From assembly GCF_013387465.1 (NCBI RefSeq), contig NZ_VYGV01000025.1, forward strand, positions 62,001-126,000: 64,000 bases of DNA, in the 5' to 3' direction. Position 1 is the first letter of the stretch, and each line of letters begins with the position of its first letter. Origin of the DNA: Hydrogenophaga aromaticivorans (lineage in GTDB: Bacteria; Pseudomonadota; Gammaproteobacteria; Burkholderiales; Burkholderiaceae_C). This document shows positions 48,050 through 57,607 of this stretch, piece after piece. Below the pieces are notes generated by a model, which saw only the letters and a program-made list of their open reading frames with translations, did not search any database and was not told the origin of the DNA. The translations under genes were made by a program, and so were the position numbers.

Positions 48050-49177
48050 ATGAAAGTTCTGCATGTCTATCGCACGTACTACCCCGATCCACCGGGCGGG
48101 TTGCAACAAGCGATTCAGCAAATCTGTGCCGGCTGCCAACCACTCGGCATCGAGTCAGCGGTGTTCACGCTGTCACCCTCCCCGCTCCCGGCCAGCTTGT
48201 CCCGTGCCGAAGGCATGGTGCACCGCTCGCGTTCGTACTGGGCCCCCGCCTCCTGCGACCTGGGTGGACCCGAAGCGTTTCGCCACTTCGACCAGCTCGC
48301 CCGGTGGGCCGATGTGCTGCATTTCCACTTTCCCTGGCCATTTGCCGACCTGCTCAATCTGATGCCGGCAGCGCGCAGGCCCAAAGTCATGACCTACCAC
48401 TCCGACATCGTCAAGCAGCGGGTGCTGGGTCGTCTGTACTACCCGCTGATGCGGCACACGCTTGGCAGCATGGATGCCGTCGTCGCCACCTCGCCGGCCT
48501 ATGCACAGACCAGCCCGGTGCTGCGGCAACTGGTGAGCGCAGAGCAACTGAAGGTGATCCCGCTGGGGATGAACGATGCGTTGCCACTGGCGGTCGACGA
48601 CGGCGCGGACTCCATAGTGGCCCGGCTCGGGTTGACGGATCAGCCGTTCATCCTGTCATTGGGTGTGCTGCGCTATTACAAGGGCCTGCATGTCCTGGTC
48701 GAAGCGGCGAAGCACACCCGCGGCACCATCGTGCTGGCGGGCAGTGGCCCGGAAGACCAGAACCTGCGCCAGCAGGTCGCCCGCCTGGGACTCGACAACG
48801 TGGTCTTTGCCGGTCAGGTCAGTGAAGCCGAGAAGCACGAGTTGCTCAGCCGTTGCACGGCACTGGCACTGCCCTCACACCTGCGATCCGAGGCCTACGG
48901 AATGGTGCTGCTCGAAGCCGCCATGCACAGCAAACCGCAAATCAGTTGCGACATCGGCACCGGCACCAGTTTCATCAACCAGCATCTGGAAACCGGTTTT
49001 GTCGTCCCCCCCGAGGATCCCGAATCGCTGGCAGCGGCGATGAACCGCCTCATCGCCGATGACGTCGAGGCCCAGGCCATGGGCCACCGGGCACGCCAGC
49101 GCTACGAGCAGCACTTCACAGGCGCCATCATGGCCCGGTCGTACGCGGCGCTGTACCAGTCCGTCACCCCACACTGA
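48050..49177 (+). CDS. GT4 glycosyltransferase, probable mannosyl- or rhamnosyltransferase
   Basis: A 375-residue GT-B enzyme. N-terminal VLHVYRTYYPDPPGGLQQAI is the family opening with the glycine-rich acceptor loop. The C-terminal domain has FILSLGVLRYYKGLHVLVEAA, IVLAGSGPEDQNL and the donor-site E-x7-E-type region RSEAYGMVLLEAAMHSKP. It precedes manC, so GDP-mannose is a likely donor, but dTDP-rhamnose from the genes just upstream is equally possible. Confidence 0.85.
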   Translation: MKVLHVYRTYYPDPPGGLQQAIQQICAGCQPLGIESAVFTLSPSPLPASLSRAEGMVHRSRSYWAPASCDLGGPEAFRHFDQLARWADVLHFHFPWPFADLLNLMPAARRPKVMTYHSDIVKQRVLGRLYYPLMRHTLGSMDAVVATSPAYAQTSPVLRQLVSAEQLKVIPLGMNDALPLAVDDGADSIVARLGLTDQPFILSLGVLRYYKGLHVLVEAAKHTRGTIVLAGSGPEDQNLRQQVARLGLDNVVFAGQVSEAEKHELLSRCTALALPSHLRSEAYGMVLLEAAMHSKPQISCDIGTGTSFINQHLETGFVVPPEDPESLAAAMNRLIADDVEAQAMGHRARQRYEQHFTGAIMARSYAALYQSVTPH

Positions 49178-49186
49178 ACCCACGCC

Positions 49187-50635
49187 ATGACCCCTGGACT
49201 TCAGCCCATCATTCCCGTGATCCTTTCCGGCGGCACAGGCACGCGCCTGTGGCCGGTGTCGCGCGAGGCGCACCCCAAACCGTTCATGCTGATGCCCGAC
49301 GGCCAAAGCCTGCTGCAGAAGACCTATCTGCGCGCGCAACAGACGAGTGGGGCGGATCGTTCCATCACCGTGACCAACCGGGACTACTTTTTTTCCAGCC
49401 GCGACACCCTCCAACAATCGGTCTCGGACACCAGCGGCTGTGTGTTCCTGCTGGAGAAAAATGGCCGCAACACCGCCGCGGCCATCACGATGGCTGCGCT
49501 GTATGCCGCTGAACACATGGGTGGCCCATCGCTGCTGCTGGTGCTGCCGTCCGACCACCTGGTGGGCCAGGTGGAAGCGTTTGCCGAGGCCGTGCAACAG
49601 GCCGCCGTGCTGGCCACCCAGAAGCGGCTCGTCACCTTCGGCATCCAGCCCAGCCGTCCGGAAACCGGTTTCGGCTACATCCAGACCGGTGAACCGCTGC
49701 ACCCGGGCTACACCGTGAGCCGCTTTGTCGAAAAACCCGATCTGGCGACGGCCACGGCATACGTGCAATCGGGCGAGTACCTCTGGAACGCCGGCATGTT
49801 CTGTTTCGAGGTCGACACCTTCCTGCATGAAATGGGCTTGCACGCACCGGAGGTCCTGTCCGCCTGCCAGGCGTGTTACGCGGCCATGCGTGGCCAGACA
49901 GGGGGCAGTGGGCAGGGACTGGAGATTCCTGACGCGCTGTACGCCCAGGTGCCGTCCATCTCCATCGACCACGCCCTGATGGAAAATTCGGACCAGGTGG
50001 CCGTGATCCCGGCCGACATCGGCTGGTCGGACATCGGGTCGTGGACGGCCGTTCGCGACCTGACACCGGGCGACGCCGACAACAACCGGTCGAACGAAGA
50101 CAGCATCTTCATCGACAGCCAGAACACCTACATCCACGCCGACCAGCGCCTGGTCGCCACCGTGGGCACCCGCAACCTGATCATCGTCGACACCCCCGAT
50201 GCCTTGCTGGTGTCGGACGCCGACAGCGTGCAGGATGTGCGCCAGGTGGTCAGTCTGCTCAAGCAGAAACAGCACCCGGCGTACCAGCTGCACCAGACGG
50301 TGGCGCGGCCCTGGGGCACGTACACCGTGCTGGGCGAAGGGGCCCGCTACAAGCTCAAGCGCATCGAAGTGCTGCCGGGTGCGAGCCTGAGCCTGCAGAT
50401 GCACCACCACCGCAACGAACACTGGATTGTGGTCAGCGGCGTGGCGGAAGTCACCAACGGCGAAAATGTGTTCCGCCTGGCCAGCAACGAATCCACCTAC
50501 ATTCCCGCCGAGCACAAGCACCGTCTGCACAACCCCGGCCCGGATCCGCTTGTGATGATCGAGGTCCAGAGCGGCTCCTACCTGGGTGAAGACGACATCG
50601 TGCGATTTGAAGACATCTATGGCAGAACAAACTGA
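49187..50635 (+). CDS. manC: Mannose-1-phosphate guanylyltransferase / mannose-6-phosphate isomerase
   Basis: A 482-residue bifunctional type II enzyme. The N-terminal GDP-mannose pyrophosphorylase shows VILSGGTGTRLWPVSREAHPKPF, FLLEKNGRNTAAAI, LPSDHLV and FVEKPD. The C-terminal cupin isomerase (about 350-482) shows RPWGTYTVL, RIEVLPGASLSLQMHHHRNEHW and the closing YLGEDDIVRFEDIYGR. It makes GDP-mannose. No phosphomannomutase gene is seen in the window, so that step must be encoded elsewhere. The wzm start lies 17 bp inside its 3' end. Confidence 0.96.
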   Translation: MTPGLQPIIPVILSGGTGTRLWPVSREAHPKPFMLMPDGQSLLQKTYLRAQQTSGADRSITVTNRDYFFSSRDTLQQSVSDTSGCVFLLEKNGRNTAAAITMAALYAAEHMGGPSLLLVLPSDHLVGQVEAFAEAVQQAAVLATQKRLVTFGIQPSRPETGFGYIQTGEPLHPGYTVSRFVEKPDLATATAYVQSGEYLWNAGMFCFEVDTFLHEMGLHAPEVLSACQACYAAMRGQTGGSGQGLEIPDALYAQVPSISIDHALMENSDQVAVIPADIGWSDIGSWTAVRDLTPGDADNNRSNEDSIFIDSQNTYIHADQRLVATVGTRNLIIVDTPDALLVSDADSVQDVRQVVSLLKQKQHPAYQLHQTVARPWGTYTVLGEGARYKLKRIEVLPGASLSLQMHHHRNEHWIVVSGVAEVTNGENVFRLASNESTYIPAEHKHRLHNPGPDPLVMIEVQSGSYLGEDDIVRFEDIYGRTN

Positions 50636-51470
50636 TACGGCCTTGAGCCAGTCCCCACCCTTGGACATGGGCCACGACGACGCCTGGTACGAACACGACG
50701 GGCGCAGCGACATCTGGGTCGGGCTGCGCAATGCGCACGTGTGGTCGGCCCTGGGCTGGCACGACATCCGCCAGCGTTACCGGCGTTCGGTGCTGGGTCC
50801 GTTCTGGTTCACCCTGAGCACCTTCATCATGATCGGTGTGCTCGGCGTGCTGTACTCCACCCTGCTCAAGCAGGACATCGTCACTTACCTGCCCTACCTG
50901 GGCGTGGGCCTGGTGATCTGGCAGTACGTCTCGACCGTCATCACCGAGGGCGCGAACTCGATGATCAATTCGGCCTTTCTGATCAAACAGATCCGAATGC
51001 CGCTGAGCATCCATGTCTGTCGCATCGTCTGGCGCAATTTCTGCATCCTGCTGCACAGCCTGCCGGTGGTGATCCTCTTCCTGCTGGCCATCGGCCACTG
51101 GCCCGGCATCACGTTCCTGCTGATCATCCCCGGCCTGCTGATCCTCTTGCTGCACGGTGTCTGGATGGGGGTTCTGCTCGGCATCCTGTGCGTGCGCTAC
51201 CGCGACATCCTGCCAATCGTCACCAACTTCCTCCAGGTCGCCTTCTTCTTCACGCCCATCATGTGGTCGCCCGAGCTGTTGCAGGATCGCGCCTGGATCG
51301 CCCATTTCAATCCTCTCTACCACCTGATCGAAATCGTCCGGGCACCGGTGCTGGGCACCCCGATCCACCTGCAATCCTGGGTGTGGTCGATCGGTTTCCT
51401 GATCGTGGGCTTTGTCGCCGCCCAATACCTGATGCAGCGCGCGCGCCACCGTCTGACTTACTGGCTGTAA
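50619..51470 (+). CDS. wzm: ABC-2 type polysaccharide exporter permease
   Basis: A 283-residue inner-membrane protein with six hydrophobic segments. The amphipathic entry SALGWHDIRQRYRRSVLGPFWFTLS is typical of Wzm/KpsM-type O-antigen and capsule permeases, and FFFTPIMWSPELL with FNPLYHLIEIVRAP is the C-terminal family signature. With wzt it exports a complete lipid-linked polysaccharide to the periplasm. It overlaps manC by 17 bp and is 4 bp from wzt. Confidence 0.93.
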   Translation: MAEQTDTALSQSPPLDMGHDDAWYEHDGRSDIWVGLRNAHVWSALGWHDIRQRYRRSVLGPFWFTLSTFIMIGVLGVLYSTLLKQDIVTYLPYLGVGLVIWQYVSTVITEGANSMINSAFLIKQIRMPLSIHVCRIVWRNFCILLHSLPVVILFLLAIGHWPGITFLLIIPGLLILLLHGVWMGVLLGILCVRYRDILPIVTNFLQVAFFFTPIMWSPELLQDRAWIAHFNPLYHLIEIVRAPVLGTPIHLQSWVWSIGFLIVGFVAAQYLMQRARHRLTYWL

Positions 51471-51474
51471 CCCC

Positions 51475-52224
51475 ATGAGCACAAGCATTTCCGCCCGGCA
51501 GCTGACCGTGGAGTTCCCGATTTTTGAAAACTCGCACCGCTCGTTGAAGAAGAAGGTGCTGCACCTGACCACCGGGGGCACCATCGGCAACGACGCCGGC
51601 AACCACCCCGTGGTGTGCGCCCTCGACGCCCTGGACTTCGAGTTCAAGGACGGCGACCGCGTCGGCCTGGTGGGCCACAACGGCTCGGGCAAGACCACAT
51701 TGCTGCGCGTGCTCTCGGGCATCTATTCACCCACGCGCGGCCAGCTCAAGATCAAGGGCAAGACAGCGTCCCTGCTCGACGTCTCCACCGGTGTGGACCC
51801 GGACGCCACCGGGTTTGAAAACATCTACCTGCGCGGCATCATGAACGGCTTCAAACCGAGCATGATCCGCAGCAAGATCGATGAAATCGCCGACTTCACC
51901 GAACTCGGCGAATACCTGAACCTGCCGGTGCGCACCTATTCGAGCGGCATGATGCTGCGCCTGACGTTCGCGATCTCGACCAGCATCCAGGCCGACATCC
52001 TGCTCATGGACGAATGGCTCAGTGTCGGCGATGCCGACTTCCGGGAAAAGGCCGCCAAACGCCTGAAGGCCCTGGTTGACAACGCCTCCATCCTCGTGAT
52101 CGCTTCGCACAACCCGGAGCTGATCGACAACGTCTGCAACAAGAAGCTGCAGCTGGAGCACGGCAAGATCGTGGCCAGCGAGGTGCTGGGCCAGGCCAGC
52201 AACCCGGCGCCCACGCTGGCTTGA
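51475..52224 (+). CDS. wzt: Polysaccharide exporter ATP-binding protein without C-terminal binding domain
   Basis: A 249-residue ABC ATPase. Walker A is GLVGHNGSGKTTLLRVL, the signature is YSSGMMLRLTFAIS (degenerate, as usual for this family), Walker B is DILLMDEWLSVGD and the H-loop is LVIASHNPEL. Long Wzt forms have a further about 180 residues that read a terminal glycan cap; that domain is absent, so export should not depend on cap recognition by Wzt. Confidence 0.93.
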   Translation: MSTSISARQLTVEFPIFENSHRSLKKKVLHLTTGGTIGNDAGNHPVVCALDALDFEFKDGDRVGLVGHNGSGKTTLLRVLSGIYSPTRGQLKIKGKTASLLDVSTGVDPDATGFENIYLRGIMNGFKPSMIRSKIDEIADFTELGEYLNLPVRTYSSGMMLRLTFAISTSIQADILLMDEWLSVGDADFREKAAKRLKALVDNASILVIASHNPELIDNVCNKKLQLEHGKIVASEVLGQASNPAPTLA

Positions 52225-52258
52225 AGCCGGCCGGACCGGTTCCTCTCAGTCGCCTGCC

Positions 52259-53644
52259 ATGAACGCCGACCACCCCATCTTTCCCTACCTGGAATGGCTC
52301 TCCGGCCGCCAGCCCGTACGCACACTGAAGGGCCTGACCAGCGCCTACCTGGCCTACCCGGTGGCCGAGCGCATGGAGCAGCGCCAGGTGCGCGGCAAGC
52401 TGGCCGAGTTGCACCGCCACTACCGCAAGCCCTTCGCCGAGCGCCTGCGCCTGGCCCGGCAGCAGCTCGCGGACACCGTCGCTTTCGCCATGAAGGCCGT
52501 GCCCTACTACAAGGATACGCTGGGCAGCATCGGCTTTGACCCCGAACGGCTGCGCACGGACATCGGCTACCTGCAGGACATTCCCCTGCTGACCAAGGAC
52601 ATCATCCGCGAACAGGGTGATCGCCTGCTGTCCCGTCCACTGGCCGAGGCCCCCCACTTCACCTGCAAGACCGGAGGCTCGACCGGTCTCTCCTGCGTCA
52701 TCGAATACGACCAGATCGCCGCCGATCACGCCGCGGCCGTGGTGCTGTATTGCCGCAAGATGGCGGGCAAGTCGCAACGCCAGTCCGAGCTGCATTTCGC
52801 CTGCCGCTTCCCCGGCGACCCGGTGCCGCCCTGGCCGTCGCGCGAAGACTTCAAGTGTTTTGCGATGAACCGCAGCAACATCTTTTTCGGCGCTCTGGAT
52901 GCGGCGGGTCTGGATGAAATCTGGGCCACGCTGCAGCGGCGCCGGCCCTACCTGGTGCACGGTCACCCGTCGACCATCTATGCGCTGGCCTGCCACATCG
53001 AGAAGACGCAAGGCAAGGGCAAGGCCTTTGCCGTTTTCGAATCGAGCGGCGAGTTGATGGAAGACTACCAGCGCAAGAAGATCGCCGAGGTATTGCAGTG
53101 CCGGGTTGTCAACCGCTACGGCCTGGCCGAACTCGGCGTGATGGCCTACGACCTCGACGGTGGCCGGGGCCAGGGCATGCAGCTGCTCGACTCCGAAGGC
53201 TGGAGCGAATCGCTCGCCACCGACAACACGCCCGACGGCCATCAGGAGCTGGTGTTCACCTCGTTCCGCAACCGCCTGATGCCGCTGCTGCGCTACCGCA
53301 GCGGCGACCTGGGCCGCGTCGAACAACGGGTGAACGGCCTGTTCCTGACCGAGGTGGTGGGCCGCCTGCACGACATCGTGCCGATCAACGGCACGCCCCA
53401 CGCCACGCACCACATCCAGGACGTGCTGGACCACCGCGTGGGCGGCATCCAGGAATTCCAGATCGACCTGCGCTCGTCGCCCCCCACGCTGCGCGTGGTG
53501 GTGGACAGCCATGGCAACGAAGCGCACATCGCCAGTCGGGTCGAGGCCTTCTGGCCCAGCGCCTTCCGGGTCGAGTTTGTGCAACACGGTGATCTGGTCC
53601 GCGTCGGCCGGCACGCCAAGTTCCGCCACGTCGTCACCCCCTGA
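52259..53644 (+). CDS. CapK/PaaK-like adenylate-forming enzyme
   Basis: A 461-residue protein of the phenylacetate-CoA ligase/CapK branch of the ANL superfamily. Visible marks are the P-loop-like CKTGGSTGLSCVIEYD, the SSGELMEDYQRKKI segment, VVNRYGLAELGVMAYD (A5 motif), RYRSGDLGRVEQ (A7/A8) and the C-terminal GRLHDIVPING. CapK-type proteins lie in many capsule and O-antigen loci with unknown substrates; activation of an acyl or amino acid for glycan decoration is my inference. Confidence 0.82.
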   Translation: MNADHPIFPYLEWLSGRQPVRTLKGLTSAYLAYPVAERMEQRQVRGKLAELHRHYRKPFAERLRLARQQLADTVAFAMKAVPYYKDTLGSIGFDPERLRTDIGYLQDIPLLTKDIIREQGDRLLSRPLAEAPHFTCKTGGSTGLSCVIEYDQIAADHAAAVVLYCRKMAGKSQRQSELHFACRFPGDPVPPWPSREDFKCFAMNRSNIFFGALDAAGLDEIWATLQRRRPYLVHGHPSTIYALACHIEKTQGKGKAFAVFESSGELMEDYQRKKIAEVLQCRVVNRYGLAELGVMAYDLDGGRGQGMQLLDSEGWSESLATDNTPDGHQELVFTSFRNRLMPLLRYRSGDLGRVEQRVNGLFLTEVVGRLHDIVPINGTPHATHHIQDVLDHRVGGIQEFQIDLRSSPPTLRVVVDSHGNEAHIASRVEAFWPSAFRVEFVQHGDLVRVGRHAKFRHVVTP

Positions 53645-53651
53645 TTGCCCC

Positions 53652-55241
53652 ATGATCCACGTTCTCGCTCCCGGAAATCAACAGCCCACCGCCACGCTGC
53701 TGGTGGCGGCACTGGCCCGCAGTTGCGGTCTGGACCAGGTCTCGGCTGGCAGTTTTTCCGGTTTGCTGCAAACGCTTCATGATCCGGTCGGGCACCATGC
53801 GTGGGTCGTGATCAACCCGCTGGAAGACTGGACCCCAGCACTCATTCGTCTGGCGAGTGCCCGCAGCAAGATCATCGTTCTGGGTGAACTGCCACCGGCT
53901 CTGGCTGAGTTCCTGAAGGTGCGCACCGAACCGCTGCCGCAGGACCTCATCAAGGCCGCGAGCTGTGCACCGGCCAACACCTTCCAGGATTCTGAAAGCG
54001 CCGCGCGCGTGCGCTGGTTGCCCGATCCGATGCTTCGCCTGTCGGGCCGCGCCTGTCACCAGCCAGAACGGGCACTGCGCCGCTACGACTTCACCGACGA
54101 ATGGAACAACCTGGGCTTCGGGGCCATCACAGCGGACGGCTCACCCTGGTCGCTGGCGCAACGCGCCTGGCTGGAGCCCGGCAACGAACTGGCGCAGGTC
54201 GTGGTCGAAGCGGAGCACCACGGTGCTTACGCGGGCCTGTGGGACCAGGGTCCGGCCAGCCTGCTCTGGGTCAACCGAGCGGTTGGCCCGATCGATTCGC
54301 AGGAATGGCGCTGGATCGAAGACTTTCTCTCCGATCACCGTCCGGTCGAGTTGCCCTGCTGGCCCGTGCTGGCCGAAATTCCCCACGGGTTTGACGCTGC
54401 CGTGACCATGCGGCTGGACTGCGACGAAGACGTGGAATCGGCTCGAACGCTGTGGCAGGTGTACCAGCGCGAAGGCGTTCCGTTCAGCCTGGCGCTGCAC
54501 GCCAAGGTTCTGAGCGATGCGCAGCACCACGTTCTGCCCCGGGAAGTGCTGGCCGCCGGAGGCGCCATCCTGTCGCACACCGCCACCCATGCCCCGGACT
54601 GGGGGGGCAGCTACGAAGCCGCCTACCTCGAAGGAAAAACATCGGCCGACGTGATCCGCGACACCATCGGCCACACCGTGCGGTACGCGGTCTCACCCTT
54701 CCACCAGACGCCCGTGTATGCCCGGCTGGGGCTGGCCGACGCCGGCTACAGCGGCTGCATCGGCGGCATCATCCGCAACGACTTCGACTTCCTGATGGCC
54801 CGCGCAGGCGTGCCACCGGCTTCGGGCACCGGCTTCATCGGCCACAGCCAGCAGTGCATGCTGCACGGCGACTGCATGCTCGAGGGCGATGAACCCATGA
54901 AGATCTTCAAGCAGGCCTTTGATCTGGCCTGCGAAGGCGGTGCGTTTTTTGGCTACCTCGATCACCCGTTTTCCGAACGCTATCAATACGGATGGCTCAC
55001 CGAAACGCAGCGTGCCAGCGCCCATGTCCAGCTGATTCAGCACATGCGCCAGCGCGGACGGGTCTTGTTCGCCAACGAAGACCAGGCCATGGATTTCCTG
55101 CATGACCGCGCGCACACGCGGATTCAGGCCACGCCCGAGGGATTCCTCGTTGTGCGCCCGCCGGCAGCGTCCCCCTGGCCGCTGCAAGTGCGGTACAAAG
55201 GCCAGTCCCTGTGCATCGAACGCGAAGGCCTGGTGCGATGA
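53652..55241 (+). CDS. Large NodB-fold protein (polysaccharide deacetylase superfamily)
   Basis: A 529-residue cytoplasmic-looking protein with no signal peptide. The first about 240 residues are unrecognised. The NodB-like domain (about 250-470) has AVTMRLDCDEDVESARTLW, where an acidic pair supplies the catalytic base, and SHTATHAPDWGG, the H-x-x-x-H zinc motif. It resembles the WbmS-like branch found in O-antigen loci. N-deacetylation of a nucleotide-sugar or glycan residue is plausible. The stop overlaps wecB (ATGA). Confidence 0.75.
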   Translation: MIHVLAPGNQQPTATLLVAALARSCGLDQVSAGSFSGLLQTLHDPVGHHAWVVINPLEDWTPALIRLASARSKIIVLGELPPALAEFLKVRTEPLPQDLIKAASCAPANTFQDSESAARVRWLPDPMLRLSGRACHQPERALRRYDFTDEWNNLGFGAITADGSPWSLAQRAWLEPGNELAQVVVEAEHHGAYAGLWDQGPASLLWVNRAVGPIDSQEWRWIEDFLSDHRPVELPCWPVLAEIPHGFDAAVTMRLDCDEDVESARTLWQVYQREGVPFSLALHAKVLSDAQHHVLPREVLAAGGAILSHTATHAPDWGGSYEAAYLEGKTSADVIRDTIGHTVRYAVSPFHQTPVYARLGLADAGYSGCIGGIIRNDFDFLMARAGVPPASGTGFIGHSQQCMLHGDCMLEGDEPMKIFKQAFDLACEGGAFFGYLDHPFSERYQYGWLTETQRASAHVQLIQHMRQRGRVLFANEDQAMDFLHDRAHTRIQATPEGFLVVRPPAASPWPLQVRYKGQSLCIEREGLVR

Positions 55242-56368
55242 AACTCATGGTTGTTTTTGGCACCCGGCCAGAAGTCATCAAGCTCGCGCCCGTGATCGAG
55301 GCGGCGCGCCACCTGGATGGCATCGAACTGCTCAGTTGCTCGACCGGGCAACACCGCCAGATGCTGGACCAGGCGCTGGCGTGTTTTGGCCTCCAGGCCG
55401 ACATCGACCTGGGCCTGATGCGCGACAACCAGACCTTGCCGGAACTCACCGCCCGACTGATCGAAAGCCTGACCCACACCTACCAGCAACACCGGCCGGA
55501 CGTGGTGGTCGTGCAAGGTGACACCACCACGGCCTTTGCAGGTGCGCTGGCGGCCTTCTACCAGCGCATCCCCGTGGCACACGTGGAAGCCGGACTGCGC
55601 ACGGGCGACCCTTACAGCCCCTTTCCGGAAGAAATCAACCGCGCCATGATCGCGCGTCTGGCGCGCTGGCATTTCACGCCCACCAGCAAGGCCACCCGCA
55701 ACCTGCTCGCTGAAGGCATCGCGCCGGAACACATCACGCAGTGCGGCAACACCGTCATCGACGCCATCGGCCTGATCCAGCAGAAATGGGCACAGCACCC
55801 CTATCAGGGCGAGGCCGCCGACCTCTTCCCGGATCAGGATGTGGTCCTGGTCACCACCCACCGGCGCGAAAACTTCGGTCAGGGACTGGAAAACATCTGT
55901 GAAGCCCTGCTTCAACTGGGTCGCGAATACCCCCAGCTGGGCTTCGTGTTTCCGGTTCACCTGAACCCGCAGGTGCAGGAAGTGGTCTACCAGCGGCTGG
56001 CCGACATCCCCAACCTGCGGCTGATGCCGCCCGTTGATTTCGAGACCAGTCTGTACCTGCAGAGCCGTTCGGTCCTGATCCTGACCGACTCCGGCGGCAT
56101 CCAGGAGGAAGCGCCGTCGTTTGGCGTGCCGGCGGTGGTCATGCGCCAACACACCGAACGCAGCGAAGGCATAGACGCGGGTTTTGCGACCCTGGCCGGT
56201 ACCGATATCGACCCCATTCTGGAAGCGGCCCGCGGGTGGTTGGGCGCCCCGGAGCGACGCGCCCGGTTGCAGGGTCAACCGAATCCCTATGGCGATGGCA
56301 AGGCCTCGCAACGCATGCTGCAGGTGCTGTTGAACGAAGGAAACGGGGCCCGGCATGGCCACCGCTGA
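55238..56368 (+). CDS. wecB: UDP-N-acetylglucosamine 2-epimerase (non-hydrolysing)
   Basis: A 376-residue GT-B-like epimerase making UDP-ManNAc. Landmarks are VVFGTRPEVIKLAPVI, CSTGQHRQML, VVVQGDTTTAFAGALAAF, HVEAGLRTGDPYSPFPEEINR, LVTTHRRENFG and LTDSGGIQEEAPSFGVPAVVMR. No UDP-ManNAc dehydrogenase (wecC) follows, so ManNAc itself is probably incorporated, or the dehydrogenase is elsewhere. Overlaps both neighbours. Confidence 0.94.
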   Translation: MKLMVVFGTRPEVIKLAPVIEAARHLDGIELLSCSTGQHRQMLDQALACFGLQADIDLGLMRDNQTLPELTARLIESLTHTYQQHRPDVVVVQGDTTTAFAGALAAFYQRIPVAHVEAGLRTGDPYSPFPEEINRAMIARLARWHFTPTSKATRNLLAEGIAPEHITQCGNTVIDAIGLIQQKWAQHPYQGEAADLFPDQDVVLVTTHRRENFGQGLENICEALLQLGREYPQLGFVFPVHLNPQVQEVVYQRLADIPNLRLMPPVDFETSLYLQSRSVLILTDSGGIQEEAPSFGVPAVVMRQHTERSEGIDAGFATLAGTDIDPILEAARGWLGAPERRARLQGQPNPYGDGKASQRMLQVLLNEGNGARHGHR

Positions 56369-57542
56369 GCACCCCAGCAAGGATTGCATTCTCTTTGCCA
56401 CCGCCGACTGGGACACGCCCTACTGGACCAACAAGCAGCACACCGCGGCCCATCTGGCCGAAGCCGGGTGGCGCGTGCTGTATGTGGAGAGCATCGGCCT
56501 GAGGCCACCCAAACTGGGCAGTGGCACCGACTGGGGACGCATCTTCAGACGCCTTTGGCGAGGTCTGCGCGGCCCAAGGCAGGTGAGCAAGAACCTGTGG
56601 GTCTATTCCCCGCTTCTGGTGCCGTTCCGCCATGACCATCCCTGGATCCGCACACTCAACCGCAGCCTGCTGAGCGGCGTGCTGCGCTGGTTCATTCGGA
56701 GTCGATCATTTTCCCGGCCCATGGTCTGGACCTACCACCCGTACATCGTCGATCTTCTGGACGATCTGGATACCGGCCCTTTGGTCTATCACTGTGTCGA
56801 CGATCTCGCAGCGATCCCGGGTATTGACGCGGACGCGTTCAACCTGGAGGAAGAGCGTCTCCTCAAGGTTGCAGACCACGTTTTCACGACCAGTCCTGCA
56901 CTGCAGGCCAAGTGCAGCCTTCATCACCCCCAGGTGGTCGACCTGCCCAACGTGGTGGATGCCGGGCATTTCGGACAGGCGCTGGAAAGCGGACCACTGC
57001 CTGGAGATCTGGCGGCGATTCCGTCCCCGCGCCTGGCCTACGTGGGCGCCCTGTCGGACTTCAAGGTCGACTTTGCGCTGCTGCATGCACTGGCAAGTCA
57101 ACACCCAGAATGGAGCTTCGTCCTGATCGGCGAGGAGCGGGAGGGACAACATGACCCCACGCTCGCCGAGATGCGCAAACTACCCAACGTGCACACCCTC
57201 GGACACAAACCCTATGCGGCCTTGCCGCAATATCTGCGCGGCATGGCTGTCGGGCTGCTGCCCACCCGGGTGAACGACTACACACGCAGCATGTTTCCGA
57301 TGAAGTACTTCGAGTACCTGGCCGCGGGTGTGCCGGTGGCCTCGACACCGCTGGAATTCACCCGACACCACCATGTCGGGCTGTGCATTGGCCATGATGT
57401 GCCAAGCTTTTCCCGGGCCATTCATGACCAGCTGCGGCGTGGCCGATTGACGCCCGACGAAGCTGCGGATTTCGTCGGCGAAAATACCTGGTCACAGCGC
57501 CTTGAAAAGATGCTTCAAATCGTGAACGGCTCTCGCGGTTGA
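56355..57542 (+). CDS. Glycosyltransferase, GT-B fold
   Basis: A 395-residue protein. The N-terminus (ILFATADWDTPYWTNKQHTAAHLA) and the central LVYHCVDDLAAIPGID are typical of a GT4-related family of putative teichuronic-acid/exopolysaccharide transferases; the C-terminal half has RLAYVGALSDFKVDFALL, FVLIGEE and PMKYFEYLAAGVPVASTPL. It overlaps wecB by 14 bp. Donor and acceptor are unknown. Confidence 0.8.
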   Translation: MATAEHPSKDCILFATADWDTPYWTNKQHTAAHLAEAGWRVLYVESIGLRPPKLGSGTDWGRIFRRLWRGLRGPRQVSKNLWVYSPLLVPFRHDHPWIRTLNRSLLSGVLRWFIRSRSFSRPMVWTYHPYIVDLLDDLDTGPLVYHCVDDLAAIPGIDADAFNLEEERLLKVADHVFTTSPALQAKCSLHHPQVVDLPNVVDAGHFGQALESGPLPGDLAAIPSPRLAYVGALSDFKVDFALLHALASQHPEWSFVLIGEEREGQHDPTLAEMRKLPNVHTLGHKPYAALPQYLRGMAVGLLPTRVNDYTRSMFPMKYFEYLAAGVPVASTPLEFTRHHHVGLCIGHDVPSFSRAIHDQLRRGRLTPDEAADFVGENTWSQRLEKMLQIVNGSRG

Positions 57543-57607
57543 TACACCGAACACGCCGTTTTCCCACCCGCTTTCAGCTCCCCGGATTTCGATCAAGCAC
57601 CAACGAC

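Noticed and set aside
48875-50767. 630-codon minus-strand open frame opposite manC
   Set aside because: Shadow of manC and the preceding GT4; no recognisable domain.
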